From Glandiceps talaboti (taxonomy: Eukaryota > Hemichordata > Enteropneusta > Spengelidae), in assembly GCF_964340395.1 (NCBI RefSeq), contig NC_135553.1:13904501-13968500 (forward strand): a stretch of DNA of 64,000 nt, read 5' to 3'. How positions within the stretch are numbered: position 1 is the stretch's first letter; each line of letters begins with the position of its first letter. A program made the position numbers and the translations under genes. A model generated the notes under the pieces. It worked only from the letters and a program-made list of their open reading frames with translations. It made no database searches and was not told where the DNA came from. Below, in pieces: positions 36,501 through 44,400 of the stretch.

Positions 36501-38365
36501 TCCTGGTCATGAATTAATCAACTGTCAGCTATAAACTTTATATGACTCATAAAAATCTCATTAATCACGCAATGAAAACAGGATTTTGCTGTGTGGGTTT
36601 TTCTCATCGCTATCAGATACATAAGATCTTTGATAAATTTCTTATGCCCGTGAAGAAGCTGAACTGTGTGATGAAGTTTTCAAACTTATTTTTTTTTTCT
36701 AACCTTACACGTAGGCTTTACTTATAGGCAAGTTTAAGAGGTGGGTCATTTCTTAAAGGATGTGTTAAGGAGACGAATTTCCCTGAAAATCAAAGTTCTT
36801 GAAATGTCTCAAAATTTTGCCATATGGAAGCTTGTTTCTAGGCCTTTTTAAATCACTAATTAGGGTCCACCATCTTGCTTTCACAGAAATCAACAATGTT
36901 TTATTTTCCTATAAAATTACCTAGTATTAAGCAGCCATATTGGATTCTAAAATTGCTGAATTCTGATAACATTTTGATGTCTATTTTTTTAAAAATTGTA
37001 CAGTGACCCCAGCGCTTTTTGATTGGTTTTAACAGAGAATGGGTGGGAACAGATTAACAGTAAAAGTTTAAACAGTTTATTTCCAAGGCAGATTTCACAT
37101 TAATATATATAGTCTTAATACTTCTAAGGTTTTTTAGTACGTTGTGCCTGTGATGAGAAAGCATAAAAATCAGATTTCTTTCAATTTGACAATATTGTAA
37201 AATCTATCTTTGTTTGCTTGCATTAGTATTTCTTGGCACTATTAATGATGAAAAAGCTAAATTAGCAATTTTCTTTGGAATTCCTGACAAGCAATGACTC
37301 AGTCTAATGGACCAATTGTACACCATTTTCAACATTTTATGCTGAAACATATTGGATATTGCTATGCATTTATTTCCACAAGGCAATTCAATATCTTTTA
37401 GGAAAGAGATAAAGAGTAAGTCATTATATATAATGTTACAAAATTTGACAGGCAAAATGTTAAAATTATAGCCAATGTAGCCTTAAGACTCCAAAGTTAT
37501 TAAGAGTACATCAGTATTGAATGTTTTGGTTTATATCAGCACATTTCTGTGTAACAGCATCATCTCACAATCATCAGATATTAAATAAATTGATGATTTA
37601 ATCGGTATGAGCTTAGACGCAACTAGTTAACTCTTCAGGGTGTATTCGTAACAATACAATTATTTGCTTACCTTGATGCAGTATCATTTTTCATCTCATA
37701 AACTATGTAAGAATATAGTACAAATGTATGACAACATACAAACAACAGGGTTTGTTCGTAAATAACTTGAATCCATTGGTTACATTAATGTGTTGTCATT
37801 TTTCACATGAAAACCTATTTAAGAAAATGATTAAAATTATGACAACATACACACACATAAAAAGTTACTTTTTTCGAAAATGTTTAATAGCTGCCTTAAA
37901 TTGTACTTTTGCAAAATATCGGACTCTTTATAGCTGAACTTTTAGTTGTTTTCCAAGACAGAACAGATACTTTGCATTGATTTTCATAGGTGAAAGCTAA
38001 TCATCAGTCAATTCTGACTCATTTCTGGCATCATATTCTGCCTGAAGTCACTTTAACTACACTGAATATCAAAAGGTTATTTTCAAACATGCTCCACTTT
38101 ACTCTGACATCAACCATGAATAAGTAAGAAAAAGGAGTCTGCCTTATGTCTTGTTTGTTCATGCATAAATGTAAACATTCTATCTAGCAATTAATCATTT
38201 AGTTATATCGTATGCATGAATTGAAGAATAATTTACGAACGTAATTCCTTGTGAAAGACCTCTATATATTTCAATAACTTTATCCAACATTTTTTTTAAC
38301 CCTAGGCCAAAACAATACTGTGCAGTATAGCCCAAGGATTTGGAAGAACAACTTGGTTCGTATAA
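6293..38365 (+). CDS. PTB/PID-domain adaptor-like gene, nine exons, 5' incomplete
   Basis: Joining 6293-6349, 7260-7298, 25575-25753, 27937-27982, 32305-32373, 34045-34053, 35185-35327, 35764-35830 and 38306-38365 gives 222 codons plus stop, with all splice phases matching. Residues about 94-222 have the layout of a PTB domain. Strand 1 is GYRVKYIGRVDV, followed by a helix (GVNQIEGAIMSIIKKHEK). The central strands are VWLELGETDVLVTN and FKHSYTEVSSCGRR. Next come YFAYIAG and SFICYVFEA, then the C-terminal helix (EEEAKTILCSIAQGF). The stop falls eight residues after that helix. Residues 1-91 hold a WPIYVSVIK segment and a charged Pro/Glu/Arg linker. PTB domains usually bind NPxY-type or phosphoinositide ligands, so an adaptor role is inferred. 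I do not recognise the family; it is not clearly Numb, Dab, Shc, GULP, JIP, FE65, NOS1AP, PID1, ICAP1 or CCM2. The true start is not found; upstream exons must exist because exon 1 here begins at an acceptor without ATG. Confidence 0.82.
7003..7156. mobile_element. Palindromic MITE family, copy 1
   Basis: The left arm has TTCCCCCATATTTGTCTTCA and the right arm is its imperfect reverse complement, ending TTAGGGAATAATATG. The arms continue through GGAAAATA and a GTGAC-type core. The same layout recurs at 22620 and 32408. No coding capacity; intronic. Confidence 0.65.
7260..7298 (+). CDS. PTB gene, short exon (residues 20-32)
   Basis: The acceptor ATTTTTACTGTAG and donor GAG|GTGACA enclose 39 nt encoding ETLSILEWDATSE, phase 0 on both sides. 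It therefore fits between the 6293 exon and the 25575 exon without changing frame. It is short and its donor is only moderate, so it is less certain than its neighbours and may be an optional (cassette) exon. Confidence 0.55.
7538..7700 (+). mobile_element. MITE with TTAA target sites, copy 2 (plus)
   Basis: It starts AGGGCTATGTTTCAATC after TTAA at 7534-7537 and ends TCCAAAGTGGGTGT before TTAA at 7701-7704. It is homologous to the 6047-6194 element in the opposite orientation, so the two copies, 1.3 kb apart, flank the 7260 exon as an inverted pair. A spurious open frame here comes from the MITE. Confidence 0.7.
8010..8530. repeat. Degenerate tandem repeat, ~100-120 bp units
   Basis: About five copies of a unit containing ACTGTGTGATTGTCAACTAG, then AGACT(G/A)ATTTCAT, TGT and GTTTG, then ATTCTGA. 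Copies start near 8065, 8168, 8280, 8375 and 8480 and are well diverged, so the array is old. Confidence 0.7.
8531..10524. other. Intron DNA without supported features
   Basis: AT-rich intron of the PTB gene. Similar strings reading (A/C)TGTATTAT and AGCATAGCTTATG (10095 and 10250) suggest a small local duplication near 10085-10280. No exon with matching phase was convincing. Confidence 0.45.
10525..10690 (-). mobile_element. tRNA-derived SINE, copy 2
   Basis: On the minus strand it begins GGGTTGTCGATGGCTGAGTG. It has a pol III A box (TGGCTGAGTGGTTAA, 10666-10680) and a perfect-looking B box (GGTTCAAACC, 10628-10637). The head resembles a Leu/Ser-type tRNA. The downstream body, with GGAGTACCCGGGGAAAACC on the plus strand, is shared with the 5615-5835 copy. 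It lies antisense within the PTB-gene intron. Confidence 0.75.
10691..11289. other. Intron DNA without supported features
   Basis: AT-rich. A piece near 10690-10760 (GGGTATTTATTTTGGATTTT) recurs inverted near 10940-10980 (AAAAATCAAAACTAAATACCC), giving a roughly 290-bp foldback outline. No coding signal. Confidence 0.4.
11290..12047. repeat. Minisatellite of ~30-bp units with a 126-bp higher-order period
   Basis: The unit is like CTAGGCTTTATTTACAAGTG followed by TGTGTCCCTA. Units alternate between TTTATTTACAAG and TTCATTTGCAAG types. Four units form a larger block repeated nearly exactly at a 126-bp offset (compare 11391 and 11517), while both flanks are more diverged. This is the usual picture of recent unequal exchange in the array centre. 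Confidence 0.92.
12060..12860. repeat. Degenerate tandem repeat, ~90-140 bp units
   Basis: ATTCCAAG-type cores at about 12145, 12283, 12420, 12510, 12626 and 12731 are each followed by AGATCAGAACCAAT-like and ACACCA-TATA-GTTTGTG-like strings and, in several, AGTCAGGAGCACTCAGCAGA. The array directly follows the 30-bp minisatellite. Confidence 0.75.
12861..13560. other. Intron DNA without supported features
   Basis: AT-rich, with a pair of similar strings (ATTTCCTAAGG... and TTTTCTAAGGTTT near 13355 and 13435). No exon recognised. Confidence 0.4.
13570..14195. repeat. Partial foldback repeat block
   Basis: ACTTAGGGACTGTCTCAGATTGTT (core ~13617-13645) recurs as a direct, diverged copy (TAGGGACCATCTAAGATTGTT, ~13725-13750). 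It recurs inverted at ~14160-14185, as ACAATCTGAGATGGTCCCTTA. A transposon-derived origin is likely but I cannot place its ends. Confidence 0.5.
14196..16200. other. Intron DNA without supported features
   Basis: AT-rich intron. Small hairpins occur (GCAGAGACCTCT...AGAGGTCTAC, 14378-14417). No coding signal or array. Confidence 0.4.
16201..16700. repeat. Degenerate tandem repeat, ~170-190 bp units
   Basis: Three diverged units share TTTTTCAAAAT-ATGATGA-TATTATTT and CCATTATGTAATAGAT-like strings (16284, 16454, 16650). The 95-residue open frame across it is chance. Confidence 0.55.
17380..18480. repeat. Highly decayed tandem repeat
   Basis: Recurring strings such as GACAGCGATGATTAAA, GACAGCCATGATTAAA, GACGGCTATGATGAAATAACA and ATCAACATTTA-TGTCA-CTCA are spaced roughly 100-130 bp apart. 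Units are too diverged for exact borders. Confidence 0.5.
18985..19370. repeat. C-rich then G-rich inverted minisatellite blocks
   Basis: 18985-19165 holds degenerate units like CATCCTGAAACCCTCCTAAAC. 19245-19370 holds the complementary G-rich type (GGTTTTAGGTTGGGTG, GGATAGGCTTAATG). The two blocks face each other around a spacer of about 80 bp and could form a long imperfect hairpin. Confidence 0.5.
19378..19440. mobile_element. 63-bp piggyBac-like MITE remnant
   Basis: The sequence starts CCCTTTA and ends TAAAGGG, flanked on both sides by TTAA (19374-19377 and 19441-19444). TTAA target duplications with CCC...GGG ends are the standard piggyBac signature. It has no internal coding sequence. 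The interior is also partly palindromic (CCTATATAG-CTATATAGG). Confidence 0.6.
19445..22619. other. Intron DNA without supported features
   Basis: AT-rich intron with a small direct duplication of TTTAAGTTTAGTCA near 20360-20395. One exon-like block near 19620-19722 encodes a hydrophobic stretch but has incompatible splice phases. Nothing else supported. Confidence 0.4.
22620..22764. mobile_element. Palindromic MITE family, copy 2
   Basis: The left arm is TTCCCCAATATTTTTTGTTC and the right end is ATCGGGGAATAATATG. Inside are GACTTAAAGGG-CCGTCACT and CCCTTAGGTCATGAGC, matching the GTGACCTAAGG core of the 32408 copy. Intronic, non-coding. Confidence 0.65.
22765..23790. other. Intron DNA without supported features
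   Basis: AT-rich, with short GT run near 23627. No exon or element recognised. Confidence 0.4.
23800..24195. mobile_element. 396-bp foldback MITE with 9-bp target duplication
   Basis: Long inverted arms (23800-23932 and 24060-24195) begin CAATCTGATTAAAATCTGAT and continue through GTGGT-AAAGCGGCTAGATGCC, TTTATTTACC, TTTTGTGTC and TGTGTAATAGACAATC. Both ends are flanked by a perfect ATGCTGACC (23791-23799 and 24196-24204). A 9-bp duplication plus arms longer than 130 bp fits Mutator-like elements best. No transposase frame is present. It sits in the large PTB-gene intron. Confidence 0.85.
24205..25574. other. Intron DNA with a short two-unit duplication
   Basis: GTGAGAATTGATGTTAATGA and a close second copy (24450 and about 24512), each followed by TCACCTA-GT, form a ~62-bp two-unit tandem repeat. 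The rest up to the 25575 exon has no supported feature. Confidence 0.45.
25575..25753 (+). CDS. PTB gene, linker exon (residues 33-91)
   Basis: The acceptor TTTTTAACTTGTAG and donor AAG|GTTAGA bound 179 nt, leaving phase 2. It encodes CHLRNGKIFSPLYERLAIL, then a strongly charged stretch with EPEEREPRKR, then a Pro/Asp-rich tail ending PISSPDG. The charged linker lies just before the PTB core and is probably flexible. The final AG joins the T of the next exon to make Ser92. Confidence 0.85.
25754..27936. other. PTB-gene intron
   Basis: AT-rich. It contains a (CCCCCA)n patch (27098-27127) and a (GT)n run (27513-27547). No other feature supported. Confidence 0.6.
27513..27547. repeat. (GT)n microsatellite
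   Basis: About 17 uninterrupted GT dinucleotides. Confidence 0.95.
27937..27982 (+). CDS. PTB gene, exon with PTB strand 1 (residues 92-107)
   Basis: The acceptor TTCAATTCTTTTCAG and donor CAG|GTGTGT bound 46 nt. After completing Ser92 it reads AGYRVKYIGRVDVGQ. The Val-Lys-Tyr-Ile-Gly core is the usual first-strand signature of PTB domains (compare the F-x-V-K-Y-L-G pattern in Numb and Dab). Confidence 0.88.
28720..28900. repeat. Palindromic TAGATCTACTGTAGATGAA cluster
   Basis: TAGTAGATCTACTGTAGATG at about 28727, an inverted TTTTCATCTAC near 28790, ATCTACTGTAGATA near 28822 and AGTAGATCTACTGTAGATGA near 28863 make a small foldback cluster, probably an old MITE. Confidence 0.5.
28901..32304. 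other. PTB-gene intron without supported features
   Basis: AT-rich, mostly unique sequence. No exon-like block had both good splice signals and compatible phase. Confidence 0.4.
32305..32373 (+). CDS. PTB gene, exon with PTB helix 1 (residues 108-130)
   Basis: The acceptor TTCCATCTTATTGTAG and donor CAG|GTAAAC bound 69 nt in phase 0. It encodes DGGVNQIEGAIMSIIKKHEK and then QPQ, matching the amphipathic helix that follows strand 1 in PTB domains. Confidence 0.88.
32408..32552. mobile_element. Palindromic MITE family, copy 3
   Basis: The left arm has ATATTTGTCTTCATTCAGCC and AGAAAA, then GTGACCTAAGGAGG-TTGTCACT. The right arm is its imperfect complement (TTCTGGCTGAATGAGAG...GGAAATAATATG). 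It is the best preserved of the three copies and starts only 34 bp after the donor of the 32305 exon. Confidence 0.7.
32553..33529. other. PTB-gene intron without supported features
   Basis: AT-rich. A short GTAGGTGTAGATTTAGGTGT patch near 32925-32955 is a small hexamer-like repeat. Nothing else supported. Confidence 0.4.
33530..34005. repeat. Tandem repeat (~65/130-bp spacing) just upstream of the microexon
   Basis: CCACTTAAAACTAGACTGAT recurs at about 33664, 33790 (variant), 33855 and 33985, with CATCCTGTCTGG before it and TTTTGGTTGATT-AGTGA-ATGTT and TTTTGACT-(A/G)CATTTGA after it. The last unit runs into the pyrimidine tract of the 34045 microexon. Confidence 0.75.
34045..34053 (+). CDS. 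PTB gene, 9-nt microexon (Asp-Tyr-Glu)
   Basis: GACTATGAG lies between ATAG and GTGAGT and is phase 0 at both ends, so it can be included or skipped without a frameshift. Just upstream are a C/T-rich tract (TTTCTCTCTTTCTCTACC, about 34003-34023) and a good branch-point-like TACTAAA. When included it adds DYE between helix 1 and the strand beginning VWLELG. A tyrosine in an acidic context could be phosphorylated, but that is inference. Confidence 0.6.
35185..35327 (+). CDS. PTB gene, central PTB exon (residues 134-180)
   Basis: The acceptor TTTTTCTGAATAG and donor GG|GTACGT bound 143 nt. It encodes DVWLELGETDVLVTN, KLDFKHSYTEVSSCGRR and DALTYFAYIA. These match the central beta strands and the conserved 'I-S-x-C...F-x-Y-I-A' region of PTB domains. 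It ends in GG, which completes Gly181 with the next exon. Confidence 0.9.
35764..35830 (+). CDS. PTB gene, exon with last PTB strand (residues 181-203)
   Basis: The acceptor is TTCATCTTGTAG and the donor GAG|GTAATA. After the split Gly181 it reads ETTCTLAKSFICYVFEAKQ and then EEE. The CYVFEA motif corresponds to the C-H-V-F strand of PTB domains, immediately before the C-terminal helix. A second AG two bases downstream would shift the frame, so the first AG is used. Confidence 0.88.
35831..38305. other. Last PTB-gene intron without supported features
   Basis: AT-rich. Small direct duplications: TTAGGGTCAATTAT near 36268-36295, and ATGACAACATACA near 37727 and 37838. No exon recognised. Confidence 0.4.
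38306..38365 (+). CDS. PTB gene, terminal coding exon (residues 204-222, stop)
   Basis: The acceptor TTTTTTTAACCCTAG starts a phase-0 exon encoding AKTILCSIAQGFGRTTWFV and then TAA. It forms the C-terminal PTB helix and ends the protein just after the domain. The stop lies inside GTATAAGT, which also resembles a weak splice donor (TTC|GTATAAGT), so an alternative longer C terminus cannot be fully excluded. Confidence 0.82.
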   Translation, partial: AKTILCSIAQGFGRTTWFV

Positions 38366-41300
38366 GTCTGTGGGTTCGACAGAAATCTATCTACATCAAG
38401 GAACAGATTTTGAAATGGCTGAAAAATCAACTCTTTAAAGATGATCTTGTAACTGTTCTTACTTACGCCTGATTTCGGATATTGTGTCTTCTCAGTAGTA
38501 GAACTGAAAAGGACCAAAACATATATAGCAATAGCTGTTATTTGACTTGATGGCTATTAATCAGTCAAGAAGTGACAATTTTTTAAGAACATGTGATCGT
38601 AGTTGAAATTATTGATACCACAGAAAGAGTAACTTTTGACTTTAAAAAAAAAATGTGCTTTTGTGCTTGTATTTCCTGACCTGCTATATTAACAGGACAA
38701 AAGCATTTAATGGTCATTGTATAGAAAGATGATGGCAAATATATACAGCAAGAGTACAATCATTTGTCCATATTGGTATGTATAGATCTTGATATGCAAA
38801 TTAGCATCCTCGAAAAATTTGACACTGCTTTCAATGAATTCTTGTTCAATACTTCCATGAAAAACATGTATAATGATATGACTATTGTGGTTTCAGTAAA
38901 GGTACAGTGCTACAGATTATATTGAAGATTGTTTGTACATGGGTAATGTTGTGTTTGTAATGTGAGATGACTTTTAGAAGTACACTCAGAGATATTTATC
39001 TAATATGTTCTTGAATATTTACCAGTGTGACATATTCTTTTTTACTTAAAACAGTGTTGTTTTTTATGTAAATTTTAGTGCATAGTCAACCTTTTTGTAA
39101 AGTGCATATTCATGCCATATCACTCTTAACTTTGATGTTTTCATTTGATGTTGAAAAAATTCTAAAACAAACACCAGTCAACTCGTGTACTATATATAAA
39201 TCACCATCTGTAGCTTTCCACCAAAAGAGGCTTCATCTAGTATTGAGCTAATTTTGTGTAATCATCTGATATAGCTGTAAAAGTCTTTTGATAATCACTT
39301 GATCAGGTTTATTGATTGAAAATAGTGTATTTAATTCTTTAAATCTGTCATTAATTTCCCAATCGATGACTTGAGTGTTAATCATGACCATGTAGTAAAT
39401 TGCTTTTGCTCTCCTAGCCTTACACAATCAAATCTGTCCAATTATTCTGTCGGTGTTGTCAGGGTTCATTGACCTATTTCAAGGTTCAAGATTTTATAGT
39501 TTGATTTATTTAAGAACATTATTTACCAATGACTAAACTGAGGTTCAGTTGTGTCATAGCCATGATAAAGTGTATGTCTGTCTGGGGGTTTGGGCGTGTG
39601 TGTGTGTGTGTGTGTGTATGGGTACAACTTAAATCTGTTTATATATGTGATGGGATGCCACTTACTTTGGAAATTTTTCAAAATGATTGCACTATAGCAT
39701 CATTTGATTCATCATAGTGATTTTTTAAAACAAGAACACTTACTCATAATATATTGGACGGATTGGTCTGAGCTGTTCCTAGGGTTGTCTGGATGAACAT
39801 CTGTTACAGATATATGGTCATTTGCAAATTATGCCAAAAACTTGTGACCTCCATTCTACTTAAGAAATTGATTAAAAATTCAGTGGGAATGTTTCTAAGG
39901 ATGTTGACATAAAGAATTGTTGATGCTATGATGACCCCCACTCTTAATGAGCAATGGAAAGTTGGTGTTAAATATCCAAAACTCACCAAATCTGAACCTA
40001 GGTTCGATAGCTAGTAGTAATGCACCTATGAGTGTTTAGGTTATGCTTTGCTCAGTGTATCATCTAGATAATGTTATAATGTGCAATATTGCTTAGCTTG
40101 TAAACTAAGTTATTTAGTAATAAATGAATTAAGGTATATTCAGTTATGCTGCTATGCCATTGATGCTATTTCTATATTCATTATTAAGTACAAATATCCC
40201 ATATTCCTTATATGTTAAAATTGATTCATCGAAAAGTTCAATTTTAGAATATTATTTGCAGCAGAGTTAACTATTCACCATCTGAAACACACTCTATTAT
40301 GTCCTTCAAATATTCACAAGTCTGTCACTGAAACATTCTATTCTCTCTAGCTCTGTTGCTAACACTGGCTACTATCTTTTGTGGTACTTCCTGCCAGTAG
40401 GAATATAATACACTAATAGCTACAGGGATGGTACACCCAAGATAATAATGATAAAAAGAGAGATCTTTAGTTACACACCTTGAAGTATCATGTATAACGC
40501 ACATACAATTTCCAATCCAGGTGATTCCATATACTTCCGGCAGTATAATATCATGAATATGGTGTCTGTGTACCACACAATTGTCTGGTCTATGTTTCAG
40601 TTACATATAGTGCAGTTTTAAAAGTCTTGTAAGAGAAGTATCACTATGATGATCACAAATTGGTATTTATACAAAGGGATGGCATCAGTGTGCCTTCTAA
40701 TGATAGCCAAATTTTGTTGTTGTGAGTTAAAATGAGAAAAACTGGGATTTCTTGTCACCACATAGTAACAAATAGGGGAATACCAAATTGTGTGTCACTA
40801 GAAATTATGTACATCTGTGGCACATCAAATTGGCTTAAACGGCACACTGGATAGCATATATCAGATAAAGGAACTGTTATTTTTGTGATATTTTTGTTTG
40901 GCATCTTTAACTGACTTTTAACTACACTTCTTCAGGGCATTCTACTCTATATTTTCATGTTGTTATGATATAGCAATTTACATATGATTTATATAACTGT
41001 AGAATGATGTACTAATAGTATCTCATATGTATTAATCATTTCGGTATTTGGGATATTTTTATTTCACAATTTTGCCACCCTTGCTTCTGTTGAGTTGTTG
41101 TTATTATTTTTTGTCAAAGTCATCTACTGTAAAATTTGCATATCTTCCTTTTTATTTGACTTTTAAATGCAAAGATCTTTTAAAATAATTCTTAATGAGT
41201 AAAATACACATAATTTCAACCAAAAGAAATTATTAGATATTTAAAATAAAAACATGGTGAGACTTCTGCCTCTAGTATGCTTGTATTGATTACCACTATC

Positions 41301-44219
41301 CGTTTGCATATCATTGTGATTGAGGCTAGTATATAGCACATTGATAACTAGCTCAACTTTGAAATCTTGTAAAGAAATTCTACTGCACTTGACATGTGTT
41401 CAGCGAGTGTTGGAATTTCTTGCAAGACTTAATTGGAAGACCATTGGTAATGACATCCAAATTACCACAGTTCATATGTCTTGCCATTCTTCGTAATTGT
41501 ATTTATATTGATAGTAGTGATCAGTGCCAATGTAGTAAAGGCAGAAATAAGTCTGGGTGGACTTTTCCTTAAGAAGAAAAGTGGGAGTAATGTTAGCAAC
41601 CTTTTAATTAAGAAATTGAGTTGACACATCAAGAGTGCTTTGCTATTTATTGTCAGTTTCAGTTTTAATTATCTTTCACATTTCTTAATTTCACTAAATT
41701 AGCCTGCATATAAATGAAAATTTATGCAAGATTTTTTGTTATTTATATCCAGACAGCTTTGCCGATTGTAAAAGACACTGTACATGTAGAGTGAATAGAG
41801 CAGTCAACCAAAGGAATTATATTATCTACTCGTGAAATGTTATAACATTTTATACACCCATTCCATTGTTTCATTTTCAATGAATTGTCTGCTTTAATTT
41901 TGCACTTTGATTTTACCCTTAATCAACAATGAGAGCGAGTTGAATTTCCAGAGATGTGATCGATGTCACTGCAATGTTTTCTAATCATGTCACTTCATGT
42001 CCAACTTCTGTTTCAGAACTGACCAGCTGTGAATGATATGTCAAAAAAACCGTGCAGTTTTACCTGAAATTATAAACATGTAAATAATATCATATATGGA
42101 TTGCTGTCATTTCTTTCATTTTCTTCCATGTTCTTTCGACTTTCTTTCAGTGGTTAGTAACGATCATATTAATTGATATAGCTAAGCCTAACCATCTGTC
42201 AGTTTTATGTCAATATTTACCAATGTTTATGCTGCAGTTCAACTGAAGACTGAAGCTCGTTCTTAGGTCGAAAATTGTGACAAACTTGAAAAATACACCA
42301 GCTGGCTAATTTAAACTTTAACGATGTGTGGAAGAATATCACAGTGATAATGTTTCCAAATGTATTTAATTAAGGCTCGAGATTCTTGAAATAATGTTAT
42401 TTATCGTATTTATGGAACATAAGGATGATAAAGAATTGACCTTGTATTCAGGAACAACTTTTCTAAAACTCATTCATGTTTTGTCGCCTGGATTTAAACT
42501 TTATCCTTAGCCATAATTGGCCTTTAGTACCACCATATTCAAGGGGTTACACACTGTAACACGTGGAGTAAATTATTCAATGGCAGTGTGTCAATTCCAT
42601 TATATATACTTGGAAATTCAAGGTAACAACTTTAATGTGTTTTTAAAAGGAAGTAGATCGGAGTACATGCATGTTATTGTCGATTGTCGGAAAGAATGAC
42701 TCCTTAATAGGAATGACGCTGATAACTGCAACCCCCCCCCCCCCCCCGACACCCCAAGCAGAATGTTGTTGTTATTGTCGGGGACACAATCCAGAATTAA
42801 CATTTCGTTGGTTATTGTTATACTCTTTCTTCGATGAATACATACTTTCTTTCACCTATCGACCCAATCTTATAATGAACAGATGTTGATAAAACCCTGA
42901 ACATTCACAGAGAAACAAGTCATGAATAATTAATTGTATATGTCTTCCTGTCCAGTAGAGGTCACTGAAATGCTGATTTAACTCATAAATAGCATGCAAG
43001 AATTGTTGCCCAAGCTCATACATATTTATGGATAAGCCTTTTGAAATAGGTTCATTTTCACAAATTAAACTAAGATTTGAAGATTAACAGTAAATAAAAT
43101 GTTGGCCAATATGTCCTGACAAGCTTTATCTGACAAGTTCATTTCTTTTTGACCACGTGAATATTAACGAAGAAATATATAATCAGGAATATTTTAATCA
43201 CGAGCTTTAGAACTCCATGATGCTCGTTATTTCCTTCTCTGTGTAGTGTTCTAGGCAAAAGTTTATTTCATTAACCTCAAGTGCAGTAAGGTATGGAATA
43301 CTTTCAATATTTTGAAGACTGGCAGCCGGTCATCAGGGAATGGGGGTATGATGTGAAAAAGTTGTGGTATTCGCGAACTCGAAATTAGAATGAGTATATT
43401 CATCTCATAAACTCAATATTTACTGCATAACTCAAAATCTATAATGCACAGAAACGCCATTCAATTGTCTACCCCAGTACGAAGACTTGTTTTGCCTCTA
43501 TCGTTTATAGCGTTGAGACATACTGTAATTCGCTTGCTTAATACCCTATTTATAAAGTTTTTCATTTTTGTGTTTCTGTATACTTGAGGACCCAGACAAC
43601 AAGTTATTTTCACCAACTTTGTCATGAATATAAACCGAGGCATGGCATTATGGGAAACACAATTTTAGGGGCGCTAGCGTTACATCCCATTGAACTATGG
43701 CTAGACAATACTGAAACCAAGAGTGAGAGCAAACATAAGCTCCTGGCATTGGTTGTTTCCCCCAAATGCTTCACCCCAGTGTGGGTAGGCCATTTCTACG
43801 CCAGCTCTGCTGGTTTTTATAACTATGGCGCGCCATAAATATTTTTGTGGGTCCCCTAAAAACAAACAAGTGCAGTTCATAAGATACATTTGTCACGCAT
43901 TTGTTCCCTTTTTAAAACCTGTGAAACTTCAAATTTTTCAATCAAGGAACCAAAGATGTATTCGCTAACTATTGTACAATTACTTATAAAAAGGTTGTCA
44001 ATTAGTGGTTGATTTTATCTCAAAAAGAATTCTTTTTGTGGTCTGAGATTTTATAAATAGGTAGTGTAATGCAATGATGTGTAAATATTGAGCAAGAATT
44101 GGGGTTATAACCGGCACCATGTTAGTTTGACTTGCTTCGTCAGATTGATCAACGCGTATTATTTCACGGCGTGTATATTGAATGATTTAGTTTTGTGTTC
44201 AAATTTAGCATGTTCTGGT
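38366..44219. other. 3' UTR and intergenic DNA
   Basis: Starts as the probable PTB-gene 3' UTR. Contains a (GT)n run at 39595-39617 and a 16-base C run at 42732-42747. Open frames such as 43584-43838 lack splice context and family resemblance. No further gene supported. Confidence 0.45.
40119..40124 (+). terminator. Candidate polyadenylation signal for the PTB gene
   Basis: This is the first exact AATAAA I find downstream of the stop at 38363-38365, about 1.75 kb away. A 3' UTR of that length is plausible, but AT-rich DNA gives many chance matches and variant ATTAAA hexamers occur earlier. Confidence 0.25.
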
Positions 44220-44400
44220 CAATGGAGACAGTGATTTTAGAGTCCGTACCATAAAATGCACACTCATTATGCTTGTCTATCGTGCTATGCGCACACCACA
44301 TACATTAGTTTACCTATAGGTATACAATATTGGGAAAAAGTCATTATATCTAACAACTAAATTTTTTTTTTAAATGGTCCAGCTGCAGTCAGTGCACAGT
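44220..44400. repeat. Dispersed repeat related to the 48080 element
   Basis: Shares the order ACACA-AT-GTTTACC-A-AGGT, CAATAT, AAGTCATTA(T/A)ATCTAACA and GCTGCAGT/GTTGCAGC with 48160-48250. Ends not determined. Confidence 0.45.

Noticed and set aside
43584-43838. 84-residue frame overlapped by a 62-residue frame on the other strand
   Set aside because: No family resemblance or splice context. It could be part of an unidentified repeat, but I could not find a second copy.
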